A DNA stretch of 52,503 bases from Rhodobacter flavimaris. GTDB taxonomy: Bacteria; Pseudomonadota; Alphaproteobacteria; Rhodobacterales; Rhodobacteraceae. Positions within the stretch are counted from its first letter, which is position 1; every line of letters starts with the position of its first letter. Location of the stretch: NCBI RefSeq assembly GCF_021378075.1, contig NZ_JAJUOS010000017.1:1-52503 (forward strand), read 5' to 3'. Below, piece by piece: positions 32,572-41,294 of the stretch. The notes below the pieces were generated by a model, which did no database searches, was not told the DNA's origin, and saw only the letters and a program-made list of their open reading frames with translations. A program made the position numbers and the translations under genes.

Positions 32572-33978
32572 TCAGCCGTAAATCGCAACCCAAATAGATA
32601 CTGCCGTGGTCCAGAGGCTAAGGACCGATATGCAGAAGGGGCCGTTCCAGAGAGGCCCGACGGTCCATGCGCGACGATGGATTATGGAGGCGGAAAACGT
32701 GACTGTGGTCATCGCGGGCGCAAAGCCCATAACCGCCGCCCATGCACCGGCAAGTCCAAGCGCGACCGGAACGTCCGGAAGGCCGGAAATGTCAAATCGC
32801 CCGATCATGGTTGCCATTACCGAGGCGGAGACAATGGGGTTCACGCCGATCAAGGCCAGCAAGAACAGGGTCGCGTTGAGCAACACGACGATCATCCAGG
32901 GCTGTCCCAAGTGACGCAGGCCCTGCTCGATCAGATCGGCAGGGAGGACCTCGAGGATCAGGACAGAAAGCAAACCAGCGGACGCGAATACCCCGATCTC
33001 GGCCGCGGCTCTTGAGAAGCCTGCAAAGCTTGAGGTCAGCAATAATTTCGCAGCAGTGCCCGGCGGGGTTGTCTGACGCAGGGACCAGACGGCCCAGAAG
33101 ACGCTGTAGAACGGAACGGCAAGAAGCTGCGCTGACTGGAACGAGGTGCCGGTCGCAGCGCCGACGGTAGCAATCGCGATCACCAGCAATACGATATGCG
33201 CCGCCAGCGTGAACAATGGCCGGGGTGTGGCTGGTGCTTGTGACGGAATTGAGGGCTGCGGGCGTGGAGAGGAGAAGTGATCCAGAAGCAAGCCCCAGGC
33301 GATGAAGAGGGCGCATCCCGCCAACCCTCCGCCGACCAGATCAGCATATCGGAGATCGGGCATCGCCAGAAGCAGCGCGTTTATTCCGATTCCGATCGGC
33401 GACCAGAGCGGTAGCAGGGAAAAGCCGCGGAGCGTGGCGGTGCTCATGCGCCGCAAGCGCCAGTCCAGAGTGGTATCCGGAACCTTGCCGCGTTGCGATC
33501 CGATCGCGCGCCGGGTCATTTCGAGGAGGATGGCCAGCCCTCCGAAATTGACAAGCATCCCCAGAAACTGACCGCCGAAGGTCATCGCGATATAGCGGCG
33601 ACCCGGGGGCTGGCCGGTAAGGTAATCGCCCGCCCGGATGATTTCTGGATCGCTGCTTGCCGCGGTGCGCAGCATGCTCATGACCGCTAGAAATGCGGCG
33701 AGAAAGCCCATCCGGTTCATCCCTTCGATCACGGCGCCGGGCCGAACGCCGTGGATCAGTTCCGCGGCAAGCAGCGCTGTGGCGAGGCCCAGCGTCATCC
33801 ACGCGGCCCCGCTTAAATGCCTCCAACATAAAGCAAAATATACGGCGAGCGCCGCCGCCGAGACGTAACCCAGCGGCGCGTGCGGCAGGAAGACGGCGAG
33901 TATGCTGTTCAGGATCACAAGTGTGATCGCGGTCGATGCAAGGGCCTCCGCGCGGGCGGTGCGGCGGGGTGTGTCCAT
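32572..33978 (-). CDS. Polytopic membrane carrier, ion-transporter-like
   Basis: A 468-residue protein with about 11-12 hydrophobic segments spread over its length and few charged loops. It has glycine-rich turns and the motifs GGQFLGMLVNFGGLAILLEMTRR, SLLPLWSPIGIGINALLLAMP and LIGVNPIVSASVMATMIG. The discontinuous helices (NPIV, SPIG) recall the ion-transporter/citrate-carrier superfamily, but I cannot name a family. The ATG at 33978 has GAGGAGG 4 nt upstream. It is divergent from the TRAP operon across a 200-bp gap with an IclR-type palindrome, so it may handle the same substrate or product. Confidence 0.65.
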   Translation of the reverse strand: MDTPRRTARAEALASTAITLVILNSILAVFLPHAPLGYVSAAALAVYFALCWRHLSGAAWMTLGLATALLAAELIHGVRPGAVIEGMNRMGFLAAFLAVMSMLRTAASSDPEIIRAGDYLTGQPPGRRYIAMTFGGQFLGMLVNFGGLAILLEMTRRAIGSQRGKVPDTTLDWRLRRMSTATLRGFSLLPLWSPIGIGINALLLAMPDLRYADLVGGGLAGCALFIAWGLLLDHFSSPRPQPSIPSQAPATPRPLFTLAAHIVLLVIAIATVGAATGTSFQSAQLLAVPFYSVFWAVWSLRQTTPPGTAAKLLLTSSFAGFSRAAAEIGVFASAGLLSVLILEVLPADLIEQGLRHLGQPWMIVVLLNATLFLLALIGVNPIVSASVMATMIGRFDISGLPDVPVALGLAGAWAAVMGFAPAMTTVTFSASIIHRRAWTVGPLWNGPFCISVLSLWTTAVSIWVAIYG

Positions 33979-34067
33979 GTTTCCTCCTCAGGGACGTTGG
34001 GGCTTTGGTCCGGGCGCGGGCCTCTGGGCAATGTTGTACCGGAAATGGGCTGCATACTGCAATTGTC

Positions 34068-34082
34068 TTCCATTATATGGAA
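34068..34082. promoter_or_regulatory. Candidate IclR operator
   Basis: TTCCATTATATGGAA, two 6-bp arms around TAT, lies in the divergent gap between the carrier gene and dctP, with AT-rich hexamers next to it. IclR-family sites are typically 14-15-bp palindromes of the TGGAA-N-TTCCA kind. The IclR gene in this operon is the natural candidate ligand. Confidence 0.55.
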
Positions 34083-34177
34083 CGCAATGCTAATTAATAG
34101 AACTACAGGGGCGAATCACGGCGCCTCCGTCCACCTGATGGGGCGGTGTCGTGGTTCGCGAGGAGAGGAGGAACGCC

Positions 34178-35227
34178 ATGTGCAAATTGGCAACGACAGC
34201 AGCGACAGCTGCTCTTTTTCTGGTGGCCGGTGCCGCCGGTGCTGAGACGACGCTATTTTATTCGGAAGGTGGCCCCAATCGTGGCGTGCGCGCCGAAGCT
34301 ACCAAATGGCTGATCGATGAGGTCGCCCGCCAGTCGGACGGCGATCTTTCGATCGATGTCAACTGGGGCGGCGCGCTGTTTTCCGACAAGGTCGCTGTCC
34401 AGTCGATCCGAGACGGTGTCGCGGACATGGGAACCGTAATCGGCGCCTATTTCCCGCAGGATATGATCGCTTATGGCCTCGCCGATCTGCCGATCCCGAA
34501 TTCCGACCCCTGGGTCGGCATGCGCGCGATCGACGAGATCATGCGATCCGACGAAAAGATCGTGCAAAACCTCGCAGCCCAGAACCTGGTCTATGTCGGC
34601 ACCTATACGACCTCGGCTGTGCAGGTCGGCTGCAAGGGGAAGGAAATCAAGTCTCTGGACGATTTGGCAGGGGTCAAGGTGCGTGGCGTCGGTGCCTATG
34701 GCAAGATGTTCCATGATCTTGGCGCGACCCCGGTCGATATGTCGGTATACGAGGCCTACCAAGGGCTGGAAACCGGCGTCATCGACTGCACCCAGACCTA
34801 CACCTATCTGATCCACGCGCTGAAGTTTAACGAGGTTTTCGACAGCTTCACCGAGATCGATTTCGGGCAGATCGGGTCGCTTGGCGTCATCATGAACAAG
34901 GGCGTCTTCGACAGCCTCACGCCCGAACAGCAGGATGCGCTGATGACTGCGGGTCGAGGGCTTGCGGATGAATACGGTCGTCTGGTGACCTCGGCCAATG
35001 CTCAATCGCTGCAGATCTTGGCCGATCAGGGAACCCCGGTCTACAAGCTCTCCGACGAGGACAGGGTCCGGTTCGCGGCAGCTGGTGAGCCCTATATTGC
35101 GGACTGGATCGCGCGGGCGGACGCTGCAGGCCTCGACGGGCAGGCGTTGGTCGACCGCTATATCGAGCTGGTCGGCACTTATGCCAAGCAGCGCGACGAG
35201 CAGGGTTATCCTTGGGAACCCAAATAA
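34178..35227 (+). CDS. dctP: TRAP transporter solute-binding protein DctP
   Basis: A 349-residue periplasmic binding protein with a cleavable signal peptide (MCKLATTAATAALFLVAGAAGA, cleavage before ETTLFYSEGG). Family features include SIRDGVADMGTVIGAYFP, KVRGVGAYGKMFHDLGATPVDMSVYEAYQGLETGVIDC and a C-terminal helix. It captures an organic acid and delivers it to DctQM; Arg174 in the KVRG segment is the usual carboxylate-binding arginine. The ATG at 34178 follows GAGGAGG. It is the first gene of a long operon. Confidence 0.9.
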   Translation: MCKLATTAATAALFLVAGAAGAETTLFYSEGGPNRGVRAEATKWLIDEVARQSDGDLSIDVNWGGALFSDKVAVQSIRDGVADMGTVIGAYFPQDMIAYGLADLPIPNSDPWVGMRAIDEIMRSDEKIVQNLAAQNLVYVGTYTTSAVQVGCKGKEIKSLDDLAGVKVRGVGAYGKMFHDLGATPVDMSVYEAYQGLETGVIDCTQTYTYLIHALKFNEVFDSFTEIDFGQIGSLGVIMNKGVFDSLTPEQQDALMTAGRGLADEYGRLVTSANAQSLQILADQGTPVYKLSDEDRVRFAAAGEPYIADWIARADAAGLDGQALVDRYIELVGTYAKQRDEQGYPWEPK

Positions 35228-35304
35228 ATCCGAACGTCTGAAGTGGACCGTCGGCGCCTGGAGGGGTGCCGACACTCCAAATCCGTTGGGGAGGAGCAGA
35301 AATC

Positions 35305-35817
35305 ATGAAGGCCATCGAACGCCTCATGCTTGAGTTTGCGACATTGTCGGCGCTGGTACTTGCCGTCTTCATCACGGTCGCGGTCGTCTCGCGTCAGGTC
35401 TTTGGAGTATCGCTGCCGGATGTTGTGATCATCGTTCGTGAGCTGATGATCACAACGATCGTGTTGCCGCTGGCCGCCACCACGGCGAACCGGGCCCATA
35501 TTGCGGTAACCTTCGTCACGGACAACTTCTCGCCCCGGGTGCGCGGCGCGCTGGTCGTCTTCGGATGGGTCTTCGCTCTGCTGGCGATGCTGCCGCTGAT
35601 CTATGCCAGCTATCGCTCGCTGTCGTCGTCCTGGACGTCTGGCGAATTCTACGACGGTCTTCTGGGCATCAAGCGCTGGCCTATGAAGGCAGTTTTCCTG
35701 GTCGGGCTGATCCTGATGACCGTCCGGCTGTTGATCGTCGCCGTGCAGGATTTCCTGCAACTTAAACGCACCGGTTCGGTGTGCCTCGACAGCCATCTCG
35801 ACGAGGAGGCAATCTGA
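35305..35817 (+). CDS. dctQ: TRAP transporter small membrane subunit DctQ
   Basis: A 170-residue protein with four predicted membrane helices (about residues 10-31, 45-60, 82-105, 125-148) and the family motif VTFVTDNFSPRVR between helices 2 and 3. It pairs with DctM. The ATG at 35305 (MKAIERLMLEFATL) follows GGGGAGGAG. The stop abuts the dctM start (TGA-ATG). Confidence 0.88.
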   Translation: MKAIERLMLEFATLSALVLAVFITVAVVSRQVFGVSLPDVVIIVRELMITTIVLPLAATTANRAHIAVTFVTDNFSPRVRGALVVFGWVFALLAMLPLIYASYRSLSSSWTSGEFYDGLLGIKRWPMKAVFLVGLILMTVRLLIVAVQDFLQLKRTGSVCLDSHLDEEAI

Positions 35818-37155
35818 ATGGATCCTTCAAGCATCGGCCTCTATGGCTTCGCGCTGGTCGTCCTGCTTCTGGCGATCCGAGTGCCCATCGCCTTTGTCCT
35901 GACCGGGGTGGCCAGCATCGGCACCTTCCTTGTCTTCGCCACGCGTGGTGGAAACTGGATGCCCGAGCGCGCGCTCAACCCCACGAGTTCGATGGTGGTG
36001 AACAGCTTCTTCGAGCTGATCCACAGCTACGACCTGTCGATGATCCCGCTTTTCGTGGCGCTCGGAAACATCGCCTATCACGCAGGGATCACCACGCGTA
36101 TCTACAACTCGGCCAATGTCTGGCTGCGCGGGCTGCCGGGTGGCGTCGGGATCGCCTCGGTCGTGGGCTGCGCTGGGTTCTCGGCGATTTCGGGCTCCTC
36201 GGTGGCCTGCGCCTCGACGATGGGTCGGATCTGCGTCCCCGAAATGCTGCGCCTCGGCTATGACCGGCGCCTTGCAACCGCTTCTGTCGCGGCGGGCGGC
36301 ACGCTCGGCTCGCTCATTCCGCCGTCGGTGCTATTCATTCTCTATGGCATCTTCACCGAAACTTCGATCAGCAAGCTGTTCCTGGCGGGCATCCTGCCCG
36401 GGCTTCTGACGCTGGCCGGATATGTGGTGGTCATCACGTGGTGGGCTGCGCGCAATCCGAACGCCGCGCCGCTCGACCCGGCGCCGTTGCCGGCGGGCGC
36501 GCGACGTCAGGCGGCGATCGCATCCTGGCCCGCAGTGCTGCTCTTCGGGGTTATCATCGGCGGCATCTATGGCGGGATTTTCACTGCAACCGAAGCCGCC
36601 GCGATCAGCGTGGTGCTGACAGCCCTGATCGGCCTGGTTCAGCGCACGCTCGGCCTGCGCCAACTGTGGGTCGCGATCCGCACCAGTCTGGAGCAGACCG
36701 CCGCCATCTTCCTGATTGCGGCGAGCGCCAAGATCTTCGTGTCCTTCGTGGCCCTGACGGGTGCTGCCGCGCTCGTGGCCGAGTGGGTGGCGGGGATGGA
36801 TCTGTCGCCGCTCGTCCTGATGCTGTTCATCGTCATCCTCTACCTGTTCCTGGGGATGCTTCTGGATCCGGTCGGAATCATCGTCCTGACGCTGCCCTTC
36901 GTTATCCCTCTGGTCGAGCACATGCACATGGATCTGATCTGGTTCGGCGTCATCGTGGTCAAGCTGCTCGAAATCGGGCTGATCACGCCGCCCGTCGGTC
37001 TGAATGTCTTTGTCATCGGCAGTGTAGCCGGCCGCAGCGTCAAGGTGGACGATATCTTCAGCGGTGTCCTGCGCTTCCTTCTGATGGATATCGTAGTGCT
37101 GGCGCTCTTGGTGGCCTTTCCTATTATCTCAACGCTGATCTTGAACGGGTTATGA
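35818..37155 (+). CDS. dctM: TRAP transporter large permease subunit DctM
   Basis: A 445-residue permease with about 12 membrane helices. DctM hallmarks are present: LSMIPLFVALGNIAYHAGI, GCAGFSAISGSSVACASTMG, GGTLGSLIPPSVLFILYGIFTETSISKLFLAG, and a late LLDPVGIIVLTLPFVIPL. It uses the Na+ gradient to import the substrate captured by DctP. It starts directly after the dctQ stop and is followed 5 bp later by the IclR gene. Confidence 0.92.
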   Translation: MDPSSIGLYGFALVVLLLAIRVPIAFVLTGVASIGTFLVFATRGGNWMPERALNPTSSMVVNSFFELIHSYDLSMIPLFVALGNIAYHAGITTRIYNSANVWLRGLPGGVGIASVVGCAGFSAISGSSVACASTMGRICVPEMLRLGYDRRLATASVAAGGTLGSLIPPSVLFILYGIFTETSISKLFLAGILPGLLTLAGYVVVITWWAARNPNAAPLDPAPLPAGARRQAAIASWPAVLLFGVIIGGIYGGIFTATEAAAISVVLTALIGLVQRTLGLRQLWVAIRTSLEQTAAIFLIAASAKIFVSFVALTGAAALVAEWVAGMDLSPLVLMLFIVILYLFLGMLLDPVGIIVLTLPFVIPLVEHMHMDLIWFGVIVVKLLEIGLITPPVGLNVFVIGSVAGRSVKVDDIFSGVLRFLLMDIVVLALLVAFPIISTLILNGL

Positions 37156-37160
37156 GATAA

Positions 37161-37952
37161 ATGGAACACCACGATCCCAGAATGGCGACGACCTTGGCAC
37201 GCGGCCTTTCCGTGCTGCGCGCCTTCCGCACCAACGATAACGGTCTGACGAATGCCGAGCTGGCCGCGCGCTGCGGCCTGCCGAAATCGACGATCTCCAG
37301 ATTGACCTGGACGCTACGCGAACTGGGCTATCTGACGCGGGCCGAGGGCGAGGACCGGTTCCGGCCCGGGCCGTCGCTGGTCGCTGTGGGTCATGTCGCT
37401 GCAAGCTCGCTTTCCTTTATCGAACCCGCAGACGGCGTGATGAGCGCCTTGGCGGACCGGACCGGTACGCTGGTCTTGCTGGCGGTGCGGAATTTCGACC
37501 GGATGATCGTGTTGCGGACCTGGAAGCCAAAGGATGTCTATTCGCGGTGGATGGAAGTTGGTCATCGTCTGCCCCTGCAGCAGCGCTCGACGGCGCTGGC
37601 ATTCGCGGGAGCGCTTTCATCGACCGAGTTCTCCGCCATCGATCAGAAACTGCAGTCGCTGGGCGGTTCGCCGCTTTTGCATGAGGAGTACCAGCAGGCC
37701 CGGGCCGAGCTGCGGGAGAGGGGGTTCATCTTGAATTCCGGAGAAACCGAGCCGACCAGGACATACCGCTCCGCCTCGGTGCCGTTCCGCGCAACCGAGC
37801 TCGACGAGCCCGTGGTCTTCAGCTGTGGCGAGCCGATTTCCAACTCTTCGGTCGCACATTTCGAAAAGGAGGTCGGCCCGGCGCTGCGCGAGGCCGTCCA
37901 GAACTTGGAGCGGCTGACCGGGCAGATGCCAAAGTTCGACTATGAGGATTGA
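37161..37952 (+). CDS. IclR-family transcriptional regulator
   Basis: A 263-residue regulator. The N-terminal winged helix (LTNAELAARCGLPKSTISRLTWTLRELGYLTRAEG, about 29-63) is followed by the IclR ligand domain with SRWMEVGHRLPLQQRSTALAFAG and a GFILNSGE region. The family senses small organic acids. Lying inside the operon between the transporter and the beta-oxidation genes, it probably controls both through the palindrome at 34068. The dimerisation loop is ordinary and nothing is missing. Confidence 0.9.
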   Translation: MEHHDPRMATTLARGLSVLRAFRTNDNGLTNAELAARCGLPKSTISRLTWTLRELGYLTRAEGEDRFRPGPSLVAVGHVAASSLSFIEPADGVMSALADRTGTLVLLAVRNFDRMIVLRTWKPKDVYSRWMEVGHRLPLQQRSTALAFAGALSSTEFSAIDQKLQSLGGSPLLHEEYQQARAELRERGFILNSGETEPTRTYRSASVPFRATELDEPVVFSCGEPISNSSVAHFEKEVGPALREAVQNLERLTGQMPKFDYED

Positions 37953-37954
37953 GG

Positions 37955-40045
37955 ATGAGCGTCGTACGTTATGAACCTGCCGGCGAGATCGGCTATATCG
38001 TCGTCAACAGCCCCCCAGTGAACGCCCTGTCCGTGGCTGTTCGCCAAGGTCTGCTCGATGCGATCGGTACTTTTGCCGCCGACGATGCACGGGTGGCGGT
38101 TCTGTATTGCGAAGGTCGGACCTTCATTGCAGGCGCGGACATTTCCGAATTTGGAAAGGCGCCGGTGCCTCCGTTCCTGCCGGATGTGATCGCCGCGATC
38201 GAGGCGAGTACAAAGCCGGTGATCGCTGCGCTGCACGGAACCGTGCTTGGCGGCGGGCTGGAAGTTGCCCTGGGGGCGCATGGTCGCATCGGGTTGAATG
38301 GCACCCGCGTGGGCCTGCCCGAGGTCACGCTGGGATTGATGCCTGGCGCTGGAGGGACGCAGCGCCTGCCGCGGGCGATCGGTATCGAAAAGGCGGCAGA
38401 GGTGATCACGTCCGGCCGTCAGATTGGTGCCGCCGAGGCATTGGATCTGGGTATCCTCGACGCGCTGTCTGATGCGGCGGACGCCCGGACCGCCGGCACC
38501 GCGGAGGCGCAGCGCTGGCTCGCGGAGGGCCGCGCGCCGCGTCGTCTGTCCGAAGTGCCGGCACCGGGCATCACGGACGACGCACTTGCGGCCTTGCGCG
38601 CCAAGGTTGACCGGACGGCCCGTGGCCAGGTGGCACCGCTCCGCGCTCTGGACACGATGATCGAGGGTCTTTCCATGCCCTTCCCGGCGGCGATGCAGCA
38701 CGAACGCAGCGCCTTCCTGGCGCTGATGCAGACGCCGGAACGCGCCGCGCTGATCCATGCATTTTTCGCCGAGCGTGCGGCGGCTCAGATGCCTGTCAAT
38801 GCCCGGCCGCGTCAGTTTCAACGCGTCGGGATCATCGGCGGCGGCACCATGGGCCAGGGCATCGCCGCGGCGGCCTTGAACGCGGGTCTCGACGTGACGC
38901 TTATCGAACGCGATCAGGCGGCGGCCGACAAGGCGCTCGCCGGGATCGCCCGGATGCAGGACGAGGCGGTCAAACGCGGGAAGTTATCCCAAGTAGACCG
39001 TGACGCGATGGTTCACGATCGCTTCCGGGCCGGATCCGATTACGCCGCCCTGTCCGAGAGCGATCTGGTGATCGAAGCGGTTTTCGAGAACATGGACGTG
39101 AAACAGGAGGTGTTCCGCCAGCTGGATCAGGTCTGCCGCCCGGGGGCGGTTCTGGCGACGAACACCTCGTATCTGGACGTCGACCAAATCGCCGGGGTGA
39201 CCGGCCGGCCGCAGGATGTGATCGGGCTTCATTTCTTTTCGCCCGCCAATGTGATGCGCCTGCTCGAGATCGTCATCGCCGAGGCGACTGCGCCGGATGT
39301 GGTGGCGACCGCCTTCGCGCTGGCCAAGGCGATGGGCAAGATCGCGGTGCCCTCGGGCATCTGCGACGGGTTCATCGGCAACCGTATGTTGCTGGCCTAT
39401 CGAACGGCGGCGGATCATCTGGTTCTGGATGGGGCCTCGCCCTTCCAGGTGGATCGCGCCGTCACGGGGCTGGGCTTCCCGATGGGGCCGTATCAGGTGG
39501 GTGATCTGGCGGGGCTGGACATCGGCTACGCCACGCGTCAGCGCAAGGCCGCGACGCGCGATCCGCGCGAACGGGTTCCCGTCTTCGCCGACCGCCTGGT
39601 CGAGGCTGGACGGCTGGGCCGCAAATCGGGGCAAGGCTATTATATCTATGACGCGGAGTCGCCCAAGGGCCGTCCTGCCCCCGATGTCGACGATCTGGTC
39701 GCGCAGGTTCGCAGCGATCTGGGGCTGACGCCGCGCAGTTTCGACGACGAGGAAATCCGCGACCGCTACATGGCGGCGATGGTGAACGAGGCGGCAAAGA
39801 TCCTCGACGAGGGGATTGCGGCCAAACCCTCGGATATCGACGCGGTCCTGCTGCATGGTTACGGGTTCCCGCGCCACAAGGGCGGCCCGATGCACTGGGC
39901 GGATACAGTCGGTCTCGACCGGATCGTCGCGAACATCCTCAGCTATGCCGCCGATGATCCGTATTTCTGGGCGCTGTCGCCTCTGCTCGAGAAGCTGGCC
40001 AGCGAGGGACGCCGCTTTGCGGACCTGAACGCCAAGTCGAGCTGA
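37955..40045 (+). CDS. pimF: Enoyl-CoA hydratase/3-hydroxyacyl-CoA dehydrogenase, PimF-like
   Basis: A 696-residue bifunctional beta-oxidation enzyme. Residues about 1-180 form the crotonase domain (GRTFIAGADISEFGK oxyanion loop, VLGGGLEVALGAH, GLPEVTLGLMPGAGGTQRLPR with the catalytic Glu). The NAD-binding fold starts about 290 (GIIGGGTMGQGIAAAAL), with NTSYLDVD and GLHFFSPANVMRLLEIV (catalytic His), then a duplicated C-terminal dehydrogenase domain. It hydrates enoyl-CoA and oxidises the 3-hydroxyacyl-CoA. Length and neighbours match PimF of the pimelate operon. The start ATG at 37955 is 3 bp after the iclR stop. A truncated paralogue lies at 30936. Confidence 0.9.
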   Translation: MSVVRYEPAGEIGYIVVNSPPVNALSVAVRQGLLDAIGTFAADDARVAVLYCEGRTFIAGADISEFGKAPVPPFLPDVIAAIEASTKPVIAALHGTVLGGGLEVALGAHGRIGLNGTRVGLPEVTLGLMPGAGGTQRLPRAIGIEKAAEVITSGRQIGAAEALDLGILDALSDAADARTAGTAEAQRWLAEGRAPRRLSEVPAPGITDDALAALRAKVDRTARGQVAPLRALDTMIEGLSMPFPAAMQHERSAFLALMQTPERAALIHAFFAERAAAQMPVNARPRQFQRVGIIGGGTMGQGIAAAALNAGLDVTLIERDQAAADKALAGIARMQDEAVKRGKLSQVDRDAMVHDRFRAGSDYAALSESDLVIEAVFENMDVKQEVFRQLDQVCRPGAVLATNTSYLDVDQIAGVTGRPQDVIGLHFFSPANVMRLLEIVIAEATAPDVVATAFALAKAMGKIAVPSGICDGFIGNRMLLAYRTAADHLVLDGASPFQVDRAVTGLGFPMGPYQVGDLAGLDIGYATRQRKAATRDPRERVPVFADRLVEAGRLGRKSGQGYYIYDAESPKGRPAPDVDDLVAQVRSDLGLTPRSFDDEEIRDRYMAAMVNEAAKILDEGIAAKPSDIDAVLLHGYGFPRHKGGPMHWADTVGLDRIVANILSYAADDPYFWALSPLLEKLASEGRRFADLNAKSS

Positions 40046-40084
40046 ACGACGCCACTGCCGAACACGTTAAAGAGGATACCTCCC

Positions 40085-41281
40085 ATGGACATGAGCTTTT
40101 CGCCCGAGGACCAGCAGTTTCGCGCCGAGGTGCGCCAGTTTCTCGTTGAACGTCTTCCCAGCCGCCTGTCTGAAAAGGTCCGCCTGCAGCAGGAACTGAC
40201 CAAGGCCGAGATCGAGGAGTGGCATGCCGTTCTGAACGAGCGCGGCTGGCTGGCGGGCAACTGGCCCAAAGAGTTTGGCGGTGCTGGTTGGACCGCGATC
40301 CAGCGTCACATCTTCGAAGAGGAAAGCGCCACCGCCTTCGCGCCGCGCGTGCTGCCCTTCGGGATCGCCATGCTCGGTCCCGTACTTCAGAAATTCGGCA
40401 GCAAGGAGCAGCAGGAGACCTTTCTCCCGCGTATCCTGAACGGTCAGGACTGGTGGTGCCAGGGGTATTCCGAACCCGGCGCGGGGTCCGATCTGGCCTC
40501 GCTCAAGACCTCGGCGGTGCGTGACGGAGAGCACTATGTCGTCAATGGCCAGAAAACCTGGACGACCTTGGGCCAGCACGCGAACTGGATCTTCTGCCTC
40601 GTCCGCACCCGCACGGACGGCAAGCCGCAGGAAGGCATCAGCTTTCTGCTGATCGACATGAACACCCCCGGCATCACTGTGCGCCCCATCATGTTGCTCG
40701 ATGGAACGCCCGAAGTGAACGAGGTCTTTTTCGACGATGTGCGCGTGCCGGTGGAAAACCTGGTCGGCACAGAGAACGAAGGCTGGACCTATGCCAAATA
40801 TCTCCTGACCCATGAGCGCACCAACATTGCCGGGGTGGGCTTTGCTACGGCCGGTCTATCGTCGCTGAAGCGGATCGCGCGCGGGCAGGTGGCCAATGGC
40901 AAACCGCTGATCGAGAACCCGGTGTTCGCGGCCAGGATCGCCGAGGTCGAAATCGAACTGATGGCGATGGCGACCACGAACCTGCGCTTGCTGGCACAAG
41001 CTGCGGCGGGGCAGGTGCCCGGCGCCGAAAGCTCGATGCTGAAGCTCAAGGGCACACAGATCCGGCAATCGATCAACGATCTGACCCGGCGTGCGGTCGG
41101 TCCTTGGGCGTTGACCTTCCCCTCCGAGGGCATCGAGGGCGCGAACGAGAACACCGTGCCCGGCCCGGATGAGGCCGCCGGGGCGACCCGCGCCTATCTG
41201 AACAACCGCAAGCTGTCGATCTACGGGGGCAGCAGCGAGGTGCAGCGCAGCATCATCGCCAAGCAGATCCTCGGTCTTTGA
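40085..41281 (+). CDS. pimC: Acyl-CoA dehydrogenase, PimC-like large subunit
   Basis: A 398-residue FAD-dependent acyl-CoA dehydrogenase. It has DWWCQGYSEPGAGSDLASLKTSA and NGQKTWTTLGQHANWIFCLVRT (flavin and substrate contacts), the VNEVFFDDVRVPVENLVG segment, and a C-terminal IYGGSSEVQRSIIAKQILGL. These resemble the large subunit of pimeloyl-CoA dehydrogenase (PimC) as I remember it. It oxidises the acyl-CoA to the 2-enoyl-CoA and passes electrons to ETF, encoded downstream. The ATG at 40085 follows AAAGAGGATACCTCCC. It is paired with the next gene. Confidence 0.88.
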   Translation: MDMSFSPEDQQFRAEVRQFLVERLPSRLSEKVRLQQELTKAEIEEWHAVLNERGWLAGNWPKEFGGAGWTAIQRHIFEEESATAFAPRVLPFGIAMLGPVLQKFGSKEQQETFLPRILNGQDWWCQGYSEPGAGSDLASLKTSAVRDGEHYVVNGQKTWTTLGQHANWIFCLVRTRTDGKPQEGISFLLIDMNTPGITVRPIMLLDGTPEVNEVFFDDVRVPVENLVGTENEGWTYAKYLLTHERTNIAGVGFATAGLSSLKRIARGQVANGKPLIENPVFAARIAEVEIELMAMATTNLRLLAQAAAGQVPGAESSMLKLKGTQIRQSINDLTRRAVGPWALTFPSEGIEGANENTVPGPDEAAGATRAYLNNRKLSIYGGSSEVQRSIIAKQILGL

Positions 41282-41294
41282 AGGAGCCAGATTG

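Noticed and set aside
30912..32588. 558-codon minus-strand open frame opposite the truncated hydratase/dehydrogenase
   Set aside because: Shadow; the plus frame contains NAD-binding and catalytic motifs.
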